DNA of 64,000 bases from the NCBI GenBank assembly GCA_032358165.1, contig JAALGY010000043.1, positions 1,116,001 to 1,180,000 on the forward strand, in the 5' to 3' direction. Shown here in pieces: positions 50,671 to 62,264 of this stretch. Within the stretch, counting starts at the first letter, position 1, and each line of letters begins with the position of its first letter. Origin of the DNA: Diplosphaera chodatii (lineage: Eukaryota > Chlorophyta > Trebouxiophyceae > Prasiolales > Stichococcaceae). A program made the translations under genes and the position numbers. A model generated the notes under the pieces. That model ran no database searches. It was given only the letters and a program-made list of their open reading frames with translations, and had not been told where the DNA came from.

Positions 50671-51572
50671 GATTCACCTATGTTGAAACAACCTACCCAC
50701 TGTGTAACCGGCTACAAGAACTGGGGACGTGCGTGACATCCCAGCGTGCAAAGTTGCACAACAGAGCTATACCGCAGCTGTCATACCACTGCAACTCTCT
50801 CCTGAGGCTCGCGGCAGCAATCATGCATTACACGACCCCGCCACCCACCCAGTAGGTGGAGCTGTCCATTGTCAATGCTGCGGCGTATATGCCAGGGCGT
50901 GTCAACAGTCGTGCGTCACCGTTCATCAGTTGCATCACACATGCCCTTCAGTCCTGGGCAAGTCGTCAGATGAGACATGCTGCAGGCTGCTGTCTGGCGC
51001 GACATCCAGGATGCCAATGTTCATGACACGTCAGCAGTGTCGCACGTGACCACATGATGTGCAAAATTGGCAGATGCCTGCGCACTGTCTAATGCCGGAC
51101 AACCATCGCAGCATCATGTGTAACCATAGACACGTCAGTCAAGATCCTCACAGTGCGACTTGACAACGATAAAGGCACATGTGTACGCTGCACATTTGCA
51201 CGTCGGCAGTGATATAGGACTGCACCTGGCGAAAGCGCCTTTGGTCGAAAGGATGTGCGTAAATGAGTGAGCGTAACCCTTGCCATTGTGTGTAGCAAGT
51301 GTTCTTCAAGGAGCATGACACAAACGCTGATTGCTGCACATGCATGTATTGCAAGTCCACCATAGATTAGACAGGACCTGTCGCCAGCATGTCGGCCGTG
51401 CCTCAGCACTGCTGCAGACTTGATGCCGCCAGAATGTGGTACCGATCCTCACCTCACACATCAGCAGTACATTGGCCTGGTATGCATCAGGTGCGCCACT
51501 TTCAAGCCGCAGGGTTACCATCGGTCATGTGCAGATAAAGCGAGACAAACTTGCACGTGTCGACCGTAAATC
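50671..51572. other. Intergenic between SET copies B and C
   Basis: No coding exon is supported. The inverted repeat found before copies A and B was not seen here, although short stretches near 51470-51500 (TATGCATCAGGTGCGCC) recall the upstream block of copies A and B. Confidence 0.4.
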
Positions 51573-54548
51573 ATGCAGGTTACTCGACTTTTGTACCGTG
51601 CTGATCATCATCCTGCTCAAAAGCATCGGCATGCGGTATGGGCACGCACCGCACGGGCGGCAGATCAATTACCAGCAGGGCCTGCAACATCACAGTCACC
51701 AATACAGCAACTGTACCAATGGGCCGCCACCAATGGTGTGTCATTGCAGCCAATCAATCGGATGTGGTCCAATCTTGTTCCCATGCTTCTTGTTCCCAAG
51801 CTACTTTGACCAGCTGCCTAGTGGCGCAATCCATGCGCAGGCGTCCGCCAGATGACAGACGTCAGCAGCCCAGTGGCACTGTTCGAAGATGGCGACAGCG
51901 GTGAGCGCGGCTTTGCAGCAGTCCAGGTGCTGCAACTGCTGTACGCACACCACTTTTGCCACTCGTGCAACAGCCCAGCTTTCACAGCGTGCAGGCAGTA
52001 TGCCGTCAGAAGCATTGCACGGCTCGCAGTTCGGCCAACTGGGCGTGGTCTTTTCCTGCAGCCCATTGCGGCTGGGCAGCAGCTGCTGGTGGTGCCGCTG
52101 CGATTGGCACTCACAGACTATGAGGGTGACCCTGATGCGGCGGCGCACGGGCTTGCAGAGGCGTCGTGGGCGGTGCGGCTGGCGGCAAAGCTGCTGAGGG
52201 AGGTGCACCTGGGGCCCGCATCGCAGTGGGCGCCCTATGTGCAGGTCGCAGATGCATACGTGTGAAAGCATGCGTGATGCCAGCAGGATTCAGAGAGCTC
52301 CATGTTGCCATGCTGCGGGATCCAGCTGCATCAGGACTGGTCTTGCAGCACTGCAACATCTGAATGCTTTTGCTGCAAGCCAAATGCCATCGCTTGCTGG
52401 CACAGATGCTGCCCGCATCGGTGCCGCAGCTCAGCACAGCAGATGCCGAGGCGACAGAGTACACGCCTCTGGTCAGGGCGCTGCAGCTTGAGCAGCAGCT
52501 GGCGTTGGAGTGGTTCAGCGGGCTGCCGGTAGATGCGACAGGCGGTGCATCTCTCGAGGCCTTCCATTGGGCACTGGCAGTGAGACTCTTTGATACACCC
52601 CCTCTGCATTCATGAGCGACTAGTCCGATGGGGTTCAATGTTGGCATGTGCAAGACCCCCAGCCACAGTCGGCTGTATGTACGAACGAGTCGCCTGCTGC
52701 AGGTGGTGCAGAGCAGGACATTCGGTTCAGCGGCGAAGCAGGGCGGCGTCGGCGTGCGCATGCTGATGCCGCTGCTGGACATGCTCAACCACGGCGGCGA
52801 CGAGAAGGCCGGCACGCGGCACGGTCACATCGCCACCGACAGCGTCAGGTGGGCTTTGTGCGCTAGGGTTGCATGGCCAGTATGGGCCCTGCGCACCGAC
52901 ATGCAGAGCAATCTGTCAGCTGCACTGCTGCCGGTGCCCACGATCGTGTCTGATGTCAGCAGCGTGCTGAGAATCCAGGCGGCTGCGCAGGTGGGACATG
53001 GTGCCGCCGGAGCGTGCGGCTGCCGGGGAGTGGGAGATGCAGCTCAGCGCCACCCGCGCCATCGACGAGGGCGAGGAGATCCTGCTCAGCTACGGTGCGC
53101 CCAACGCAGCGCAGCGAATTACCATCCGCTGACAGGGTCGTTGGTGCCGTAGCGACCATGCGCAGACGCCGCTGAGCACGTGCGGGTCGCACGCGCTGCT
53201 TATGTGCTTGCTATCGCTGAACGCCTATTGGAAACCCACCTGGAGGTGGCGTGCTGGCTATTAGTTTCCCGATGACACTGCAGGCGAGCGGCACAACGAC
53301 GACTTCCTGCTGCACTACGGCTTTGTGCCGCCCGGCAACCCGCACGACAGCGTGCTGCTGTTCCCCTCAGTGGAGGCGGCCCTGGAGTGGTACTTTGACC
53401 GCGCCGCGCCGCAGGTCTGCCCATCATCATGCTCGTCATCGCTCTTGTACCTCAAGACTGCTGCAAGGATGCAGGAGTGGTGGCCACCAGATGTGAGGTG
53501 GCCTGCATTGCACGGTCAGAGTTGCACCGTGTCAAGGTTTCAGCTGAGGCCTGTCCGTGTGCCTGCAGCGTGACGTGCCAGAGCTGCAGGCCAGGCAGCT
53601 GTACGACGACGCGCAGCAGGCAGCAGCTGAAGCAGCAGCCGAACTGCCAGGATCGCAGGGCCCAGAGCTGATGGTGAGATGACGTGCGACAGTGACGGCA
53701 GGCATGCCTGCCTGGCTCTCCTATAATACTGTGCAAAGCCGCAAACCGCATGCATCTCAGAGACCACGCAGGGCGTGCTGTGCTGCGTTGACGTGTGGTG
53801 TGTGGGGCCACAGCTGGGGGCGGACTGCCGTGTGGACCCGCGCCTGCTGGCGGCGTGGGCCGCCCTGGCGCCCGGGGGCGTGGCGGCGGCAGTTGCGCTG
53901 CGCTGCGAGGAGTTGCTCGCCGGCATGCCGCCCGTGCTGCAGGTGCTGTGCATGTGCTGCCCGTAAAGCGTCCAGGTATCCAACACCTTGTGCGTGGTCT
54001 GATTGTGTGCTTGTGGTGTGCGACCCTGGCGAGGGTCACTACGATGGAACCAAGGTTTATCTTGTGGAGAGATTTTGTTGAGCGCAGGACCTGCGGCTGC
54101 TGGTCAGGGAGGACGAGGAGGAGCGCGGCTACTGGCAGCTGCTGCTGCGGGAGCAGACCGCGGTGGGGCACACCGCATAAGTGCTGCGGTGCCTGCCCAT
54201 CGCTGCATTGCATATGGAGCATCCCATCCCACAGAGCCCACATCCTGCGCGCCTGCCATGCAGGCTGTTCAGGCTGTTGCAGACAGCAGCGGCGCTGCAC
54301 CACGGGATGTCAGCGCCGCGAACGTTGACAGTGCCGACAGCTCTGCAAATGGTGACGGCTGGCGACGTCACATCGAGTCGCTGGCCGGGCTTAGCAGCGA
54401 CGTGATCGACGCAAGTATAGAGGACAGAATGCTTGCCGCTAGCTCACCGCACATGAGCCGCATGCTGCTCCGGTTCAGGGTCAGCAAGAAGCTGCTGCTG
54501 TGGAGCGTGCTACTGGTACAGCACTTGCAGGGGCGACCAAAGAGATAA
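51573..54548 (+). CDS. SET-domain protein methyltransferase, tandem copy C (apparently intact)
   Basis: Rubisco-methyltransferase/SETD3-type enzyme. Exons: 51573-51735, 51841-51926, 52062-52244, 52406-52579, 52703-52848, 52991-53094, 53284-53414, 53569-53673, 53814-53942, 54088-54162, 54264-54548, total 1581 nt, 526 aa. The first exon is Arg/His/Ala-rich and almost free of acids (MQVTRLLYRADHHPAQKHRH), a good plastid transit peptide. Landmarks: QPIAAGQQLLVVPLRLAL, GVRMLMPLLDMLNHGGDE, MQLSATRAIDEGEEILLSYG, DDFLLHYGFVPPGNPHDSVL, LGADCRVDPRLLAAWAAL and LLRFRVSKKLLLWSVLL. It is more GC-rich than copies A and B. The protein substrate cannot be told from the sequence; RbcL and fructose-bisphosphate aldolase are known family targets. 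Confidence 0.87.
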
Positions 54549-54779
54549 GGTAAGATTAGTGGTCCCGAGGCGATAGCCTTCCGTTCTAAGGATGGACTGA
54601 GAGTCTGTACCTTCGGAAGCTACGAGGTAGTCAGCGGCTACAGCACAAACCGCCCGCGACGGCCCAGTTGCGTCACTCGCACTCTTTACACTCTCAAGCT
54701 TTCTGAATATTCTCAGCGCCAATCTACGTGCAAACACTTGCCAACTTCCGCCGCAGCACCCAACACCAACCCAGCAATC

Positions 54780-55091
54780 ATGGTTGATCAGGGCGAGGTC
54801 CAGAAGGACAAGATGGCCGGCAACGTCAAGTCTGCCGCCGGCACCGTGCAGCAGAAGGCCGGTGAGCTGTTCGGCTCTGACGAGCAGCAGGCGAAGGGTG
54901 CCGCCCGGGACGCGTCCGGCCAGGCCAAGCACGACACCGCCGAGACCAAGGGCTACGTTCAGGGCGCAGTGGACACCGTTGTCGGTGGCGCCAAGAACAT
55001 CATCGGCCAGGTGACTGGCGACAACACGCAGCAGGGCGAGGGCAAGGCCCAGCAGAAGTCGGGCGACACACAGCGCGGCATCAACTCATGA
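54780..55091 (+). CDS. CsbD-like stress-response protein
   Basis: Intronless, 103 aa, from ATG 54780. It is hydrophilic and repetitive, rich in Gly, Gln, Lys, Asp and Ala, with the CsbD-type pattern NVKSAAGTVQQKAGELFG, then HDTAETKGYVQGAVDTVV, then IIGQVTGDNTQQGEGKAQQK. Family members are general-stress proteins of unclear mechanism, probably disordered and LEA-like. Codon choice is strongly biased towards C/G-ending codons such as AAG, GGC and CAG, suggesting high expression. The in-frame TTG at 54738 is not taken as the start. TGTAA at 55194-55198 lies about 100 nt past the stop as a plausible poly(A) signal. Confidence 0.85.
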   Translation: MVDQGEVQKDKMAGNVKSAAGTVQQKAGELFGSDEQQAKGAARDASGQAKHDTAETKGYVQGAVDTVVGGAKNIIGQVTGDNTQQGEGKAQQKSGDTQRGINS

Positions 55092-55800
55092 TCTGTTCTG
55101 CCGCTAGACACTCATTCTGACTCTGCTACTAGCAACGATCAGCATTGACCTCTAGCATTGCCAGCGCCATTCCCTGCGCTTGCCATATGGCGATGTAATC
55201 AGTGACATGAAGTTTTACAGCACCTGCAAGCTGTTTACCACCAAGTCGCTTCTGCACTACTATAGTTGGCTGCTTGCACACTATGCTGCCTTATCTCCTT
55301 GCACACCACATGCTTCTTCTCAAATTAGCAGTGCTGTGCTGTGGTTGCCTCCTCCAAACACACATAATATACACTGTACACATGCAGTCATTGCCATCAC
55401 GCATACTCGCAGACACCAGCTCTGGTGTTGTACATGAGAGCCCTGTAAAGGCATGAGGCACACTACTGCGAATGATGTTCCAATTTACAGATTTGCCATC
55501 TCTCAGCGAGTACCGCAGGCATGTTGACGTCGTGCGATAAGTATGCACGTGCAAAGCTCATGCTGATTCATCATGAAGTTCGCAAATCGATCAAGATGAC
55601 GACGTGCGCAGTTGTTACGCGCACTCAGAAGGCTTTGTATACGTGCCGGTCCTGCCGACATGCATATTGCGTCCCTTACTGCATATGATTGCAGCGTTCC
55701 GTCTACTTGACATGATGGCCGGAGAGGCATGTGCATGCATGTAGTTTCATCTGTCGTCTCTGTGGCCAGGCCGGCCAGCCGATAACCAGAGGGGTGCAAC
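55092..55800. other. Intergenic between CsbD-like and FetB genes
   Basis: Contains a candidate poly(A) signal at 55194-55198. Relatively AT-rich. No coding exon is supported. Confidence 0.45.
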
Positions 55801-58247
55801 ATGCATCCAGTGGCAGCTCTCGCCACATTCATTGCAACCGTAGAGGGGAATGTGGCGGCGGCATCAGGTGCGCAGGTCCCATGCAATGCTGCCATCTCAG
55901 CCCAGCATCTTGCAAGCTATCGCGGGAGGGCGCATGTCTCAGAACCGCTCATGATCTTGACCTTCATCACCGCCATGCTGGGCAGGCCCAAACTACATTG
56001 GGCCGGGGGCGGTGGCGCTGGGCGCCTGCCTGGTCGTCATCAACGCCGTCATCTCGGCGCTGCTGTCGCTGGGGCTGGAGGTGCAGCTGCTCATTGCCAC
56101 CTTCAGGTGCGGCCCCAGGAGCGCAAGCTCTCCGCCCACACCCGCAAGCCAATCATCCTTGCATACACATGTCAGTGCAGCGCGCGCTGCGCATGGCGGC
56201 ATGGGCACAAGGGCTGTGTTCAAATGAGATTTATCTCATTGATTTGCTGCCCACAGATGCGTCCTACAGCTGACGGTACTCGGCTACATCCTCGTGCCGA
56301 TCTTCACATCAGACCGCTGGTGTGCTGAAGCGTCGACCTGACGGCATCACGTGCCGTGCGTCTTGTGCTTGAACAGCTGCTTGCGCATGCGCATTTGAGC
56401 AAGAGGATCAGCGCCGCTCATGTGCTGCAGGTACGTCACTGTCGGCTATGCCATCCTCATGGCGCTAGTGGGTGCATGGGAAGCGTCGAGCAGGCCCTCC
56501 TGGACTTTTCGGGTGTGCAGCTGTGAATTGCGCACAGGCCATGGTGTCATCCCAACACATCAGCGTGCAGTCTGCAAGCGCAGCATGACTGTGGATTCCG
56601 CGAAGCTCAGTTTACCAACAGCAGAGGCACTGCTTGCAGGGCATGTTTGCGGAGGTGGTCGGCTGCACCATGTTTGCCAGCAGCATCTTCCTCACCTACG
56701 CGCTGATCGTAGTGGTGAACCGCATTTGTCAGTGCTGCATCGCTGCATGCATACAGACCCTTGAGCACAGCTGCAAGCAGATCATGGACAAACATGCAAC
56801 ACTGAATGTCTTTCTGTCGATGCGTGCGCAGGTGCGCACCAAGCCGTGGTGGGAGCCGCAATACTTCATCACCATCCTGGGCATGGTGCTGGGCAACTGC
56901 ATCAGCAGCATCTCCGTCGGCCTGTCCGCCCTGCTGGACGACCTCACCACAGGTGCCCGCCAGCAACCCGCCAGCGACCTTGTTGGGCGCACGCCGCGCT
57001 GCAGTTGCCGAACGACCGCCACATTTCTGCGGACGATCAGCCCCGGACTGCACGGAGGCGACGCGGCGCACGGCCTGCTGCAAGGCTGGGGCGCTGACCC
57101 GGGAGCCCGTGCTGGGATGCAAGGGCGCGGGCGCGGCTTGCCCGCCTGCAGCTCCTCATGACTGCAACTGTCCTCACCACTGCAGCCAAGGACAAGATCG
57201 AGCTGCTGCTGTCGCTGGGCGCCACGCGGTGGGAGGCGACCCGGGAGACTGTGGCGCGCTGCGTGAAGCTCGCCCTCACGCCCATCCTGAACCAGATGAA
57301 TGTGGTGGTGCGCCCCGCAGCCCCTCATGACACGCCCAGCACCATGTGGCAGGTCTTTGGCCCTGCTGTGGCGAAATGGTGTGGCTGTTGGGTCGGTGTG
57401 TGTGACAAAGGCTGAAGCAGCGCAATGCAGCACGCTGGGTTTGAGTACCTGCTGTGTCTCATGCAGGGCATCGTGTCGATCCCCGGCATGATGACGGGCC
57501 AGATCCTGGGCGGCTCAGACCCTTCCCAGGTGCGCACCATGTCAGATGCCGCATCGTCAACAGTATGTGCGTGCGAGGATGTTGCATTCCCAACCACAGC
57601 AGCAACTGCCCACCTGCAGGCGGCGCGGTACCAGATGGTCATCATGTTCGTGTTGGCAGGCGAGCGCAACTGCCTGTCTTCAGATACATGCCCTGGCACC
57701 ACAGTGCACATGCATGGCGCCCCGCCTGGAGACGCACTCACACCACGCGCGTCGTGCCCCGCAGCCACCAGCTGCGTGGGCGCGACGCTGACCATCCTGC
57801 TGGCCACGGCGTCCATCATCGACGCGGACCACCGGCTGCGGCCGGAGCGGCTGACCAAGCAGACGCGCGGGCGCAAGCTGGAGCACCGCATCCAGGAGGC
57901 CCTCTACGCGGTGAGGCCGTCACGCGCTGGTCTGAACCCTAAACCGCTGATGCCCTGGGCAACTACCTGCCGCTGGGTTGCAGCGCTGCAACTGCTACAA
58001 CGTCGTCTGCACAGTGCAGTCCCACAGACGCATGCAGCAGAGCCCACGCTGCCGCCTGCTGCACCTGCTGCGCACACCGCCTGCAACCCAGCCTTGTAGG
58101 CGCTTGGTCCAGACCTTGCTCTCGCGTGCATGTGTGAGCAGAGCAACCCTGGCGGTGCAGGTGGGGGACCGCGTCAGCCAGCTGTGGAGGCGGCTGCGGG
58201 GCGTGGCGGCCCCCGAGGAGGAGCGGGACCCGCTGCTGCCCTCGTGA
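55801..58247 (+). CDS. FetB/ALS3 (UPF0014) family ABC-transporter permease
   Basis: Membrane permease homologous to bacterial FetB (iron homeostasis) and plant ALS3/STAR2 (aluminium tolerance, UDP-glucose-linked); works with a separate ABC ATPase not present here. Exons: 55801-55867, 55986-56106, 56257-56319, 56431-56512, 56640-56708, 56832-56952, 57186-57307, 57467-57529, 57620-57659, 57765-57910, 58161-58247, total 981 nt, 326 aa. Landmarks: GACLVVINAVISALLSLGLE, LQLTVLGYILVPIF, ILMALVGAWEASSRP, FITILGMVLGNCISSISVGL, the cytosolic coupling region LLLSLGATRWEATRETVARC, IPGMMTGQILGGSDPSQAAR and YQMVIMFVLAATSCVGATLT. The N-terminal 20 residues and the acidic/basic C-terminus (EEERDPLLPS) are outside the family core. 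Intron 57660-57764 has a GC donor. A poly(A) signal may be TGTAA at 58559-58563. Confidence 0.92.
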
Positions 58248-58631
58248 GGGCGCACCCACAGTTGCACACCATACCTGGCAGCCGGTTCGCCCCAAAGATC
58301 GGCTGGCAACAGTGGAGTGACCTCACCAGCGTGCCCAACCGACCAGGCCCAGTCAATGCAACACTGCCATTCTACTTTTGCATACGCAAGTGGACCGTGT
58401 ACTTGTCCCATGTCTGTGTCCATATCGTTTTGCAGGGGGGACACCGAGATTGTTTGATGCTCGTGGCCACTGTCATATATGCAACCTGATTTGCTTGTGT
58501 GGTCACGCCCGAGTTTGCTTGTTTTTCGAATGTGTCGTCAACAGCAGCACATTTCGCATGTAAAATAGCTTGACATCTGAGATAGCTGCAGACTGACTGC
58601 TCGAGCCAAGCCAATTGCATCATGCTGGTGG
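58248..58631. other. Intergenic, convergent FetB and METTL16 ends
   Basis: TGTAA at 58559-58563 fits the FetB transcript. Nothing else is seen. Confidence 0.45.
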
Positions 58632-61197
58632 CTATTGAGGGCGTGGCACTGCCAGCTGCTGCGGCCGCGGCTGCCGCACCAGCGGCTGAGCCGCCTTGCC
58701 CCGGTCCACCGCAAACGACCAGGCCAGGCCCCACCGCATCGTGCGCCCTGCAGACCGGGGTTGCCAGGTTCAGATGGCATGGCAACCATAACAAAAATCA
58801 TACCATATTGCCAGATCTGCTCCGCCGCGAAGCACTGGTCAGCTTTGCGGCAGGCCATTGCGTGTGTGATGCGGGCAGCGGGCACCCTGCGCGAACTCGG
58901 TGGTGCGCAGCGCGGTGGGGCGGTGGCGGTACAGCGCCGCCCGCAGCGCCTTGAGGCTCGCCTTGCGCCCCAGCATCGCCGTGTACCTGCGCAGCTGCGC
59001 CTGGCGCTTGCACCAGGGTGACTTCGCTTCGCGAGTCATGACACGGCGCAGGCCGCAACAACATGCAGGCTGACTGGTTTGCTGCTATGGGTGAGACTGC
59101 TGCAGTGCAGGAGCTGCTGCCGGGGTCCTCATACACTCTCGGTGTGGCACAAGTTGCGGGTGCCGCAGCCGCCGCGTGCTCACCAGTGGATGCGGTCCCG
59201 CAGCTGCAGGCTGTCCGCGACCATGGCGCCCACGAAGGCCGCCTCGCCGCCCGGGCATACCATCTCGTCTGCCGTGCCTGCTCGTCAGTCTCATCTACAG
59301 TCACGCCCAGCAGCATGCAGCCCAGCAAATGTGGAGCAATGTTTACCTGACGTAGCTGTACAGCTGTGCCCGCACTCCCTTGCTGCTTGCAGGAGCAGCA
59401 CATGATGTCAGCCGCGCAACCGGCAGCATGCTGCAGCACACCTAGGTGGGCGGTGTGAGGGTTCAGGCCCGCCTGCTGGATGGTCTCAAAAAACGGTGGG
59501 TTGGTCATGCTGAAGGCAAAGCGCTCCCCGGGCCGCACCGCCGGCCGCAGCACGCCCCGCGGAAAGGCGCCGCCGCCGGCTGGCGCCGTGCTGGTAGCTG
59601 CTGCAGGCTGCCGCTGGCTGGGTGTGGTCTGGCCACTGTCCACCGCAGCTGGAGCGCTGTGCTCCCTTACATCACGGACCTGAGCGGGACGGTGCGAGCG
59701 CTGCTGAGCCGCGTGCAGGGGCAGAGACTGCAGGGGCCCTGGGTCCACTGTTTGAGCCTGTGCACCTGGACAACCATGATGGTACCTGTATGAGGTGCGC
59801 AAGGTGGGGGTTGGCGGCCAGGTTGGCGGTCGCACCGCTGATGGCGGCGTCCGTGACGTCCGCCGCAACAAAGCGCCACCCGTGCTGCGCCGCGCCCAGC
59901 AGCGGGTAGATCAGGTTTGCGCCGCAGCCGATGTCCAAGCCCACAACTTCGCCGGCATCTGCAGCAGTAGAAGCCATGGTGTGACAGCTAGAACCCAACC
60001 TGCAGCATGTGCACTGGACATGCGCCGTCATGATGTACCACTGATGCAGTTCCATCGATAATGTCGGGACATCGGACGCAAAACACTGACCGCGTCATGC
60101 ATCTTCGCAATGTGGTGAGCTCTCTTCGACAGTGCTGTAAGGAATTTGCCAGTTACTGCACCTGGCGGCGAGGACAGCGCCAGCAGGTCTGCCAGCCAGG
60201 CGATGTAGTTGGCGCGGCCAGGTACCGGCGGGATGAGCTGGCCTGGGGCCACCTTCCAGGCCACCCCATAGTGCTCCGCCAGCAGCGCAGCCGTGACAGC
60301 GTGCGACGCGTCCGCACTTGCAAAGTCCACAGCCCCACTGCAGTCAGCAGGAACACTCATGTCAACTGGCAAGCGGGATGCTGTTGTATAGGGGAGCAAG
60401 GAAGTCTGTGCAGTTCGCCGAGCAGATGCTGACTGCGCTCCATCTGACTTGCGCTCCGCTTGACGCACCTGCCGCTGCTGCGGATGCGCACGTGGGGTGC
60501 CAGCTGCGGGTGCCGTGCGGCCAGCGCCGCGAAGTCGGGCTCCGCCTCAGCGTAGCAGTTGGCCGGGTGCATGCGCGCATTGCCGCTGCCGGCCGCCGCC
60601 ACCCGCCGCCGCTTGGCCGCCGGCTCATCTCCTGCTGGCGCCGCCGCAGGTGCAGCATCTTGCTGCAGAAGGGCGATTCCTGCAGAGGTATCCAGCGCAA
60701 CGGCGGGCGGGGCTAAAATGCCCGCGTCTGGCGGCATGGCCGGCCCAATCATGCCGCCATGCGGTGCTGCATCCGCAGCTGGCTGCGCAGGCTCTGGGCC
60801 ATCTGCTTCCGCTGGCACACCCCTCAGCACTGCGATGCTGTCCAGCAGCTGCTGCCGTATGTCCAGCGCCTCGGCGCTGTTCGGGTCGTCTGCCAGCAGC
60901 TCATCCACCTCCCTCAGGCTGGCCTCGTGCTCCGCCAAGGCACTGCTGCCATTGATCTCCTGTGTTGTGCAATCCCCTCTGAGAACAGCGACTGTTACTG
61001 CATGCTGGTCATGGACCATGAAGTACTTCACTGAAGGCATCAATCGAAAGGTTTGTCTATGTTGCCTCATGCGCCGGGCACACACCATGGTATTGCGGCG
61101 GCGGACTCAGCACGTCATTCACGCACCGCCCCTCGCAGCATGACTGCCTCAGCGCTACTTCAGTAGGAAGCGGTGCGTTATCAATGGCGGCAGTCAT
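58632..61197 (-). CDS. METTL16: METTL16/FIONA1-type RNA m6A methyltransferase with SPF30-like N-terminal helices
   Basis: S-adenosylmethionine-dependent enzyme that methylates U6 snRNA and structured mRNA sites. Exons in coding order: 61197-61159, 60959-60469, 60337-60162, 59958-59786, 59679-59442, 59277-59184, 58986-58886, 58747-58632, total 1428 nt, 475 aa. Family landmarks: MHPANCYAEAEPDFAALAAR, GQLIPPVPGRANYIAWLADL, the SAM motif GLDIGCGANLIYPLLGA, the catalytic NPPFF in SMTNPPFFETIQ, PGGEAAFVGAMVADS, WYTAMLGRKASLKAL and RTMRWGLAWSF. Ahead of MHPANCY the same exon encodes about 125 extra residues: a helical LAEHEASLREVDELL with QQLLDSIAVL resembling the SPF30/SMNDC1 N-terminus, a Pro/Ala linker and a KRRR nuclear signal. 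The first exon (MTAAIDNAPLPTE) is the least certain. For the join after 59786, an acceptor at 59680 was chosen because it gives LIQVRD and a 106-nt intron. Confidence 0.88.
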
Positions 61198-61464
61198 ACG
61201 GCAGACAGTGAGAGGGAGCTTTGCAAGTGCAATTCGATCATGCTGACCAGGTTGTTTGGGAGGGTTTCTGCTTCAGGGTGGGCACAGAGATTGTTGATGC
61301 CACTTGCAGATCGCAATGGTATTGTCGGTTTGCACGCAGCTCTGACATCTCGTCAACCCCATTGCAAGATCGCTTGGTGTCGTAGAGCTGAGCCGGTCGG
61401 CGGGCCTTGCGAAAAAGCCGATCCCACCACCCGGCCTGCAGGCAGTGTGCATTAGGTACCAGCC
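61198..61464. promoter_or_regulatory. Short divergent promoter between METTL16 and a small mitochondrial protein
   Basis: 267 bp separate the two ATGs. No TATA box or other named element was recognised. Confidence 0.4.
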
Positions 61465-61740
61465 ATGAGCGGGGTTCTGCGCAGCATGCGGCCATTGGCG
61501 CGCAGATTGCAAGGCAGCCAAGCGGTGGGGGATGTTCTTCGGCAGCAGCGCCGCTGCATGGCAGATGAGGCCAAGGTGAACGCGTGGGAGGCGCCGACGC
61601 AGGTAGCGAAGTGGAAGGAAGAGCACATCGTGTTCGCGGTGCTGGGCGGCTGGGGCATCGGCATCTACACCGCGATGAAGGTGTTCGGTGGCAAGGAGAA
61701 AGAAGCGCAGAAGGAGGCGATTCAGGAGGCAAAGGCCTGA
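61465..61740 (+). CDS. Small single-pass protein, probably mitochondrial inner membrane
   Basis: Intronless, 91 aa. The first 32 residues are basic and acid-poor (MSGVLRSMRPLARRLQGSQA, then RQQRRCMAD), a good mitochondrial presequence with likely cleavage near QRRC. One transmembrane helix (HIVFAVLGGWGIGIYTAMKV) follows VAKWKEE, and the tail is short and charged (GGKEKEAQKEAIQEAKA). This plan is typical of small subunits of respiratory complexes or ATP synthase. I cannot assign it to one. TGTAA at 61835-61839 is about 95 nt past the stop. Confidence 0.72.
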   Translation: MSGVLRSMRPLARRLQGSQAVGDVLRQQRRCMADEAKVNAWEAPTQVAKWKEEHIVFAVLGGWGIGIYTAMKVFGGKEKEAQKEAIQEAKA

Positions 61741-62264
61741 AAGGATGCAGATCGGGGCAGCGTCAGCTGAGGGAACAGGAGCATCAGTTTTGTCGACCTG
61801 CTTTTGCATTGCAAGCAAGCACGCTTGATGGCTGTGTAAGCTCCAGGGGTTGCCTCGCTGTGCTTAGTTGCATATACTGCCAGCTTGATCATGCAGAATA
61901 TATGCCATCCACAGTCTGCAGGAGGCCACATGCGCAAATGCTGCTTGGATGCATCTCATGTGAGTTTGGACGCGTGGTCCTAAGTGCACCAGCGTCAAAG
62001 CACTGATGTTGGATGTGCACATCTGTCCGCAGATCTGTGCAGATGCACGCGCTCTGCACACAGTCGCGGTGCATCGAGGGACTATCGCAACTGCATTGCA
62101 ACGCTATAGCGCATGCTGGGGCCACTGATTTGTGTATGAATCACAGCGTGTGACCACCAATGCATGGCTGTAGTTCATGAGCAGCAGCCTGCGTATGCCT
62201 TCGGCAGGCATTCACTGATTTGGCGCTACTGCTGATGCTCTGCAACTCGAGCAACTGGGCGGCG
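61741..62264. other. Intergenic, convergent 3' ends
   Basis: TGTAA at 61835-61839 serves the small mitochondrial gene. No coding exon is supported. Confidence 0.45.

Noticed and set aside
59758..59785. 28-nt intron in METTL16
   Set aside because: Too short for a spliceosomal intron. An acceptor at 59680 gives a 106-nt intron, keeps the frame and yields the family-like LIQVRD.
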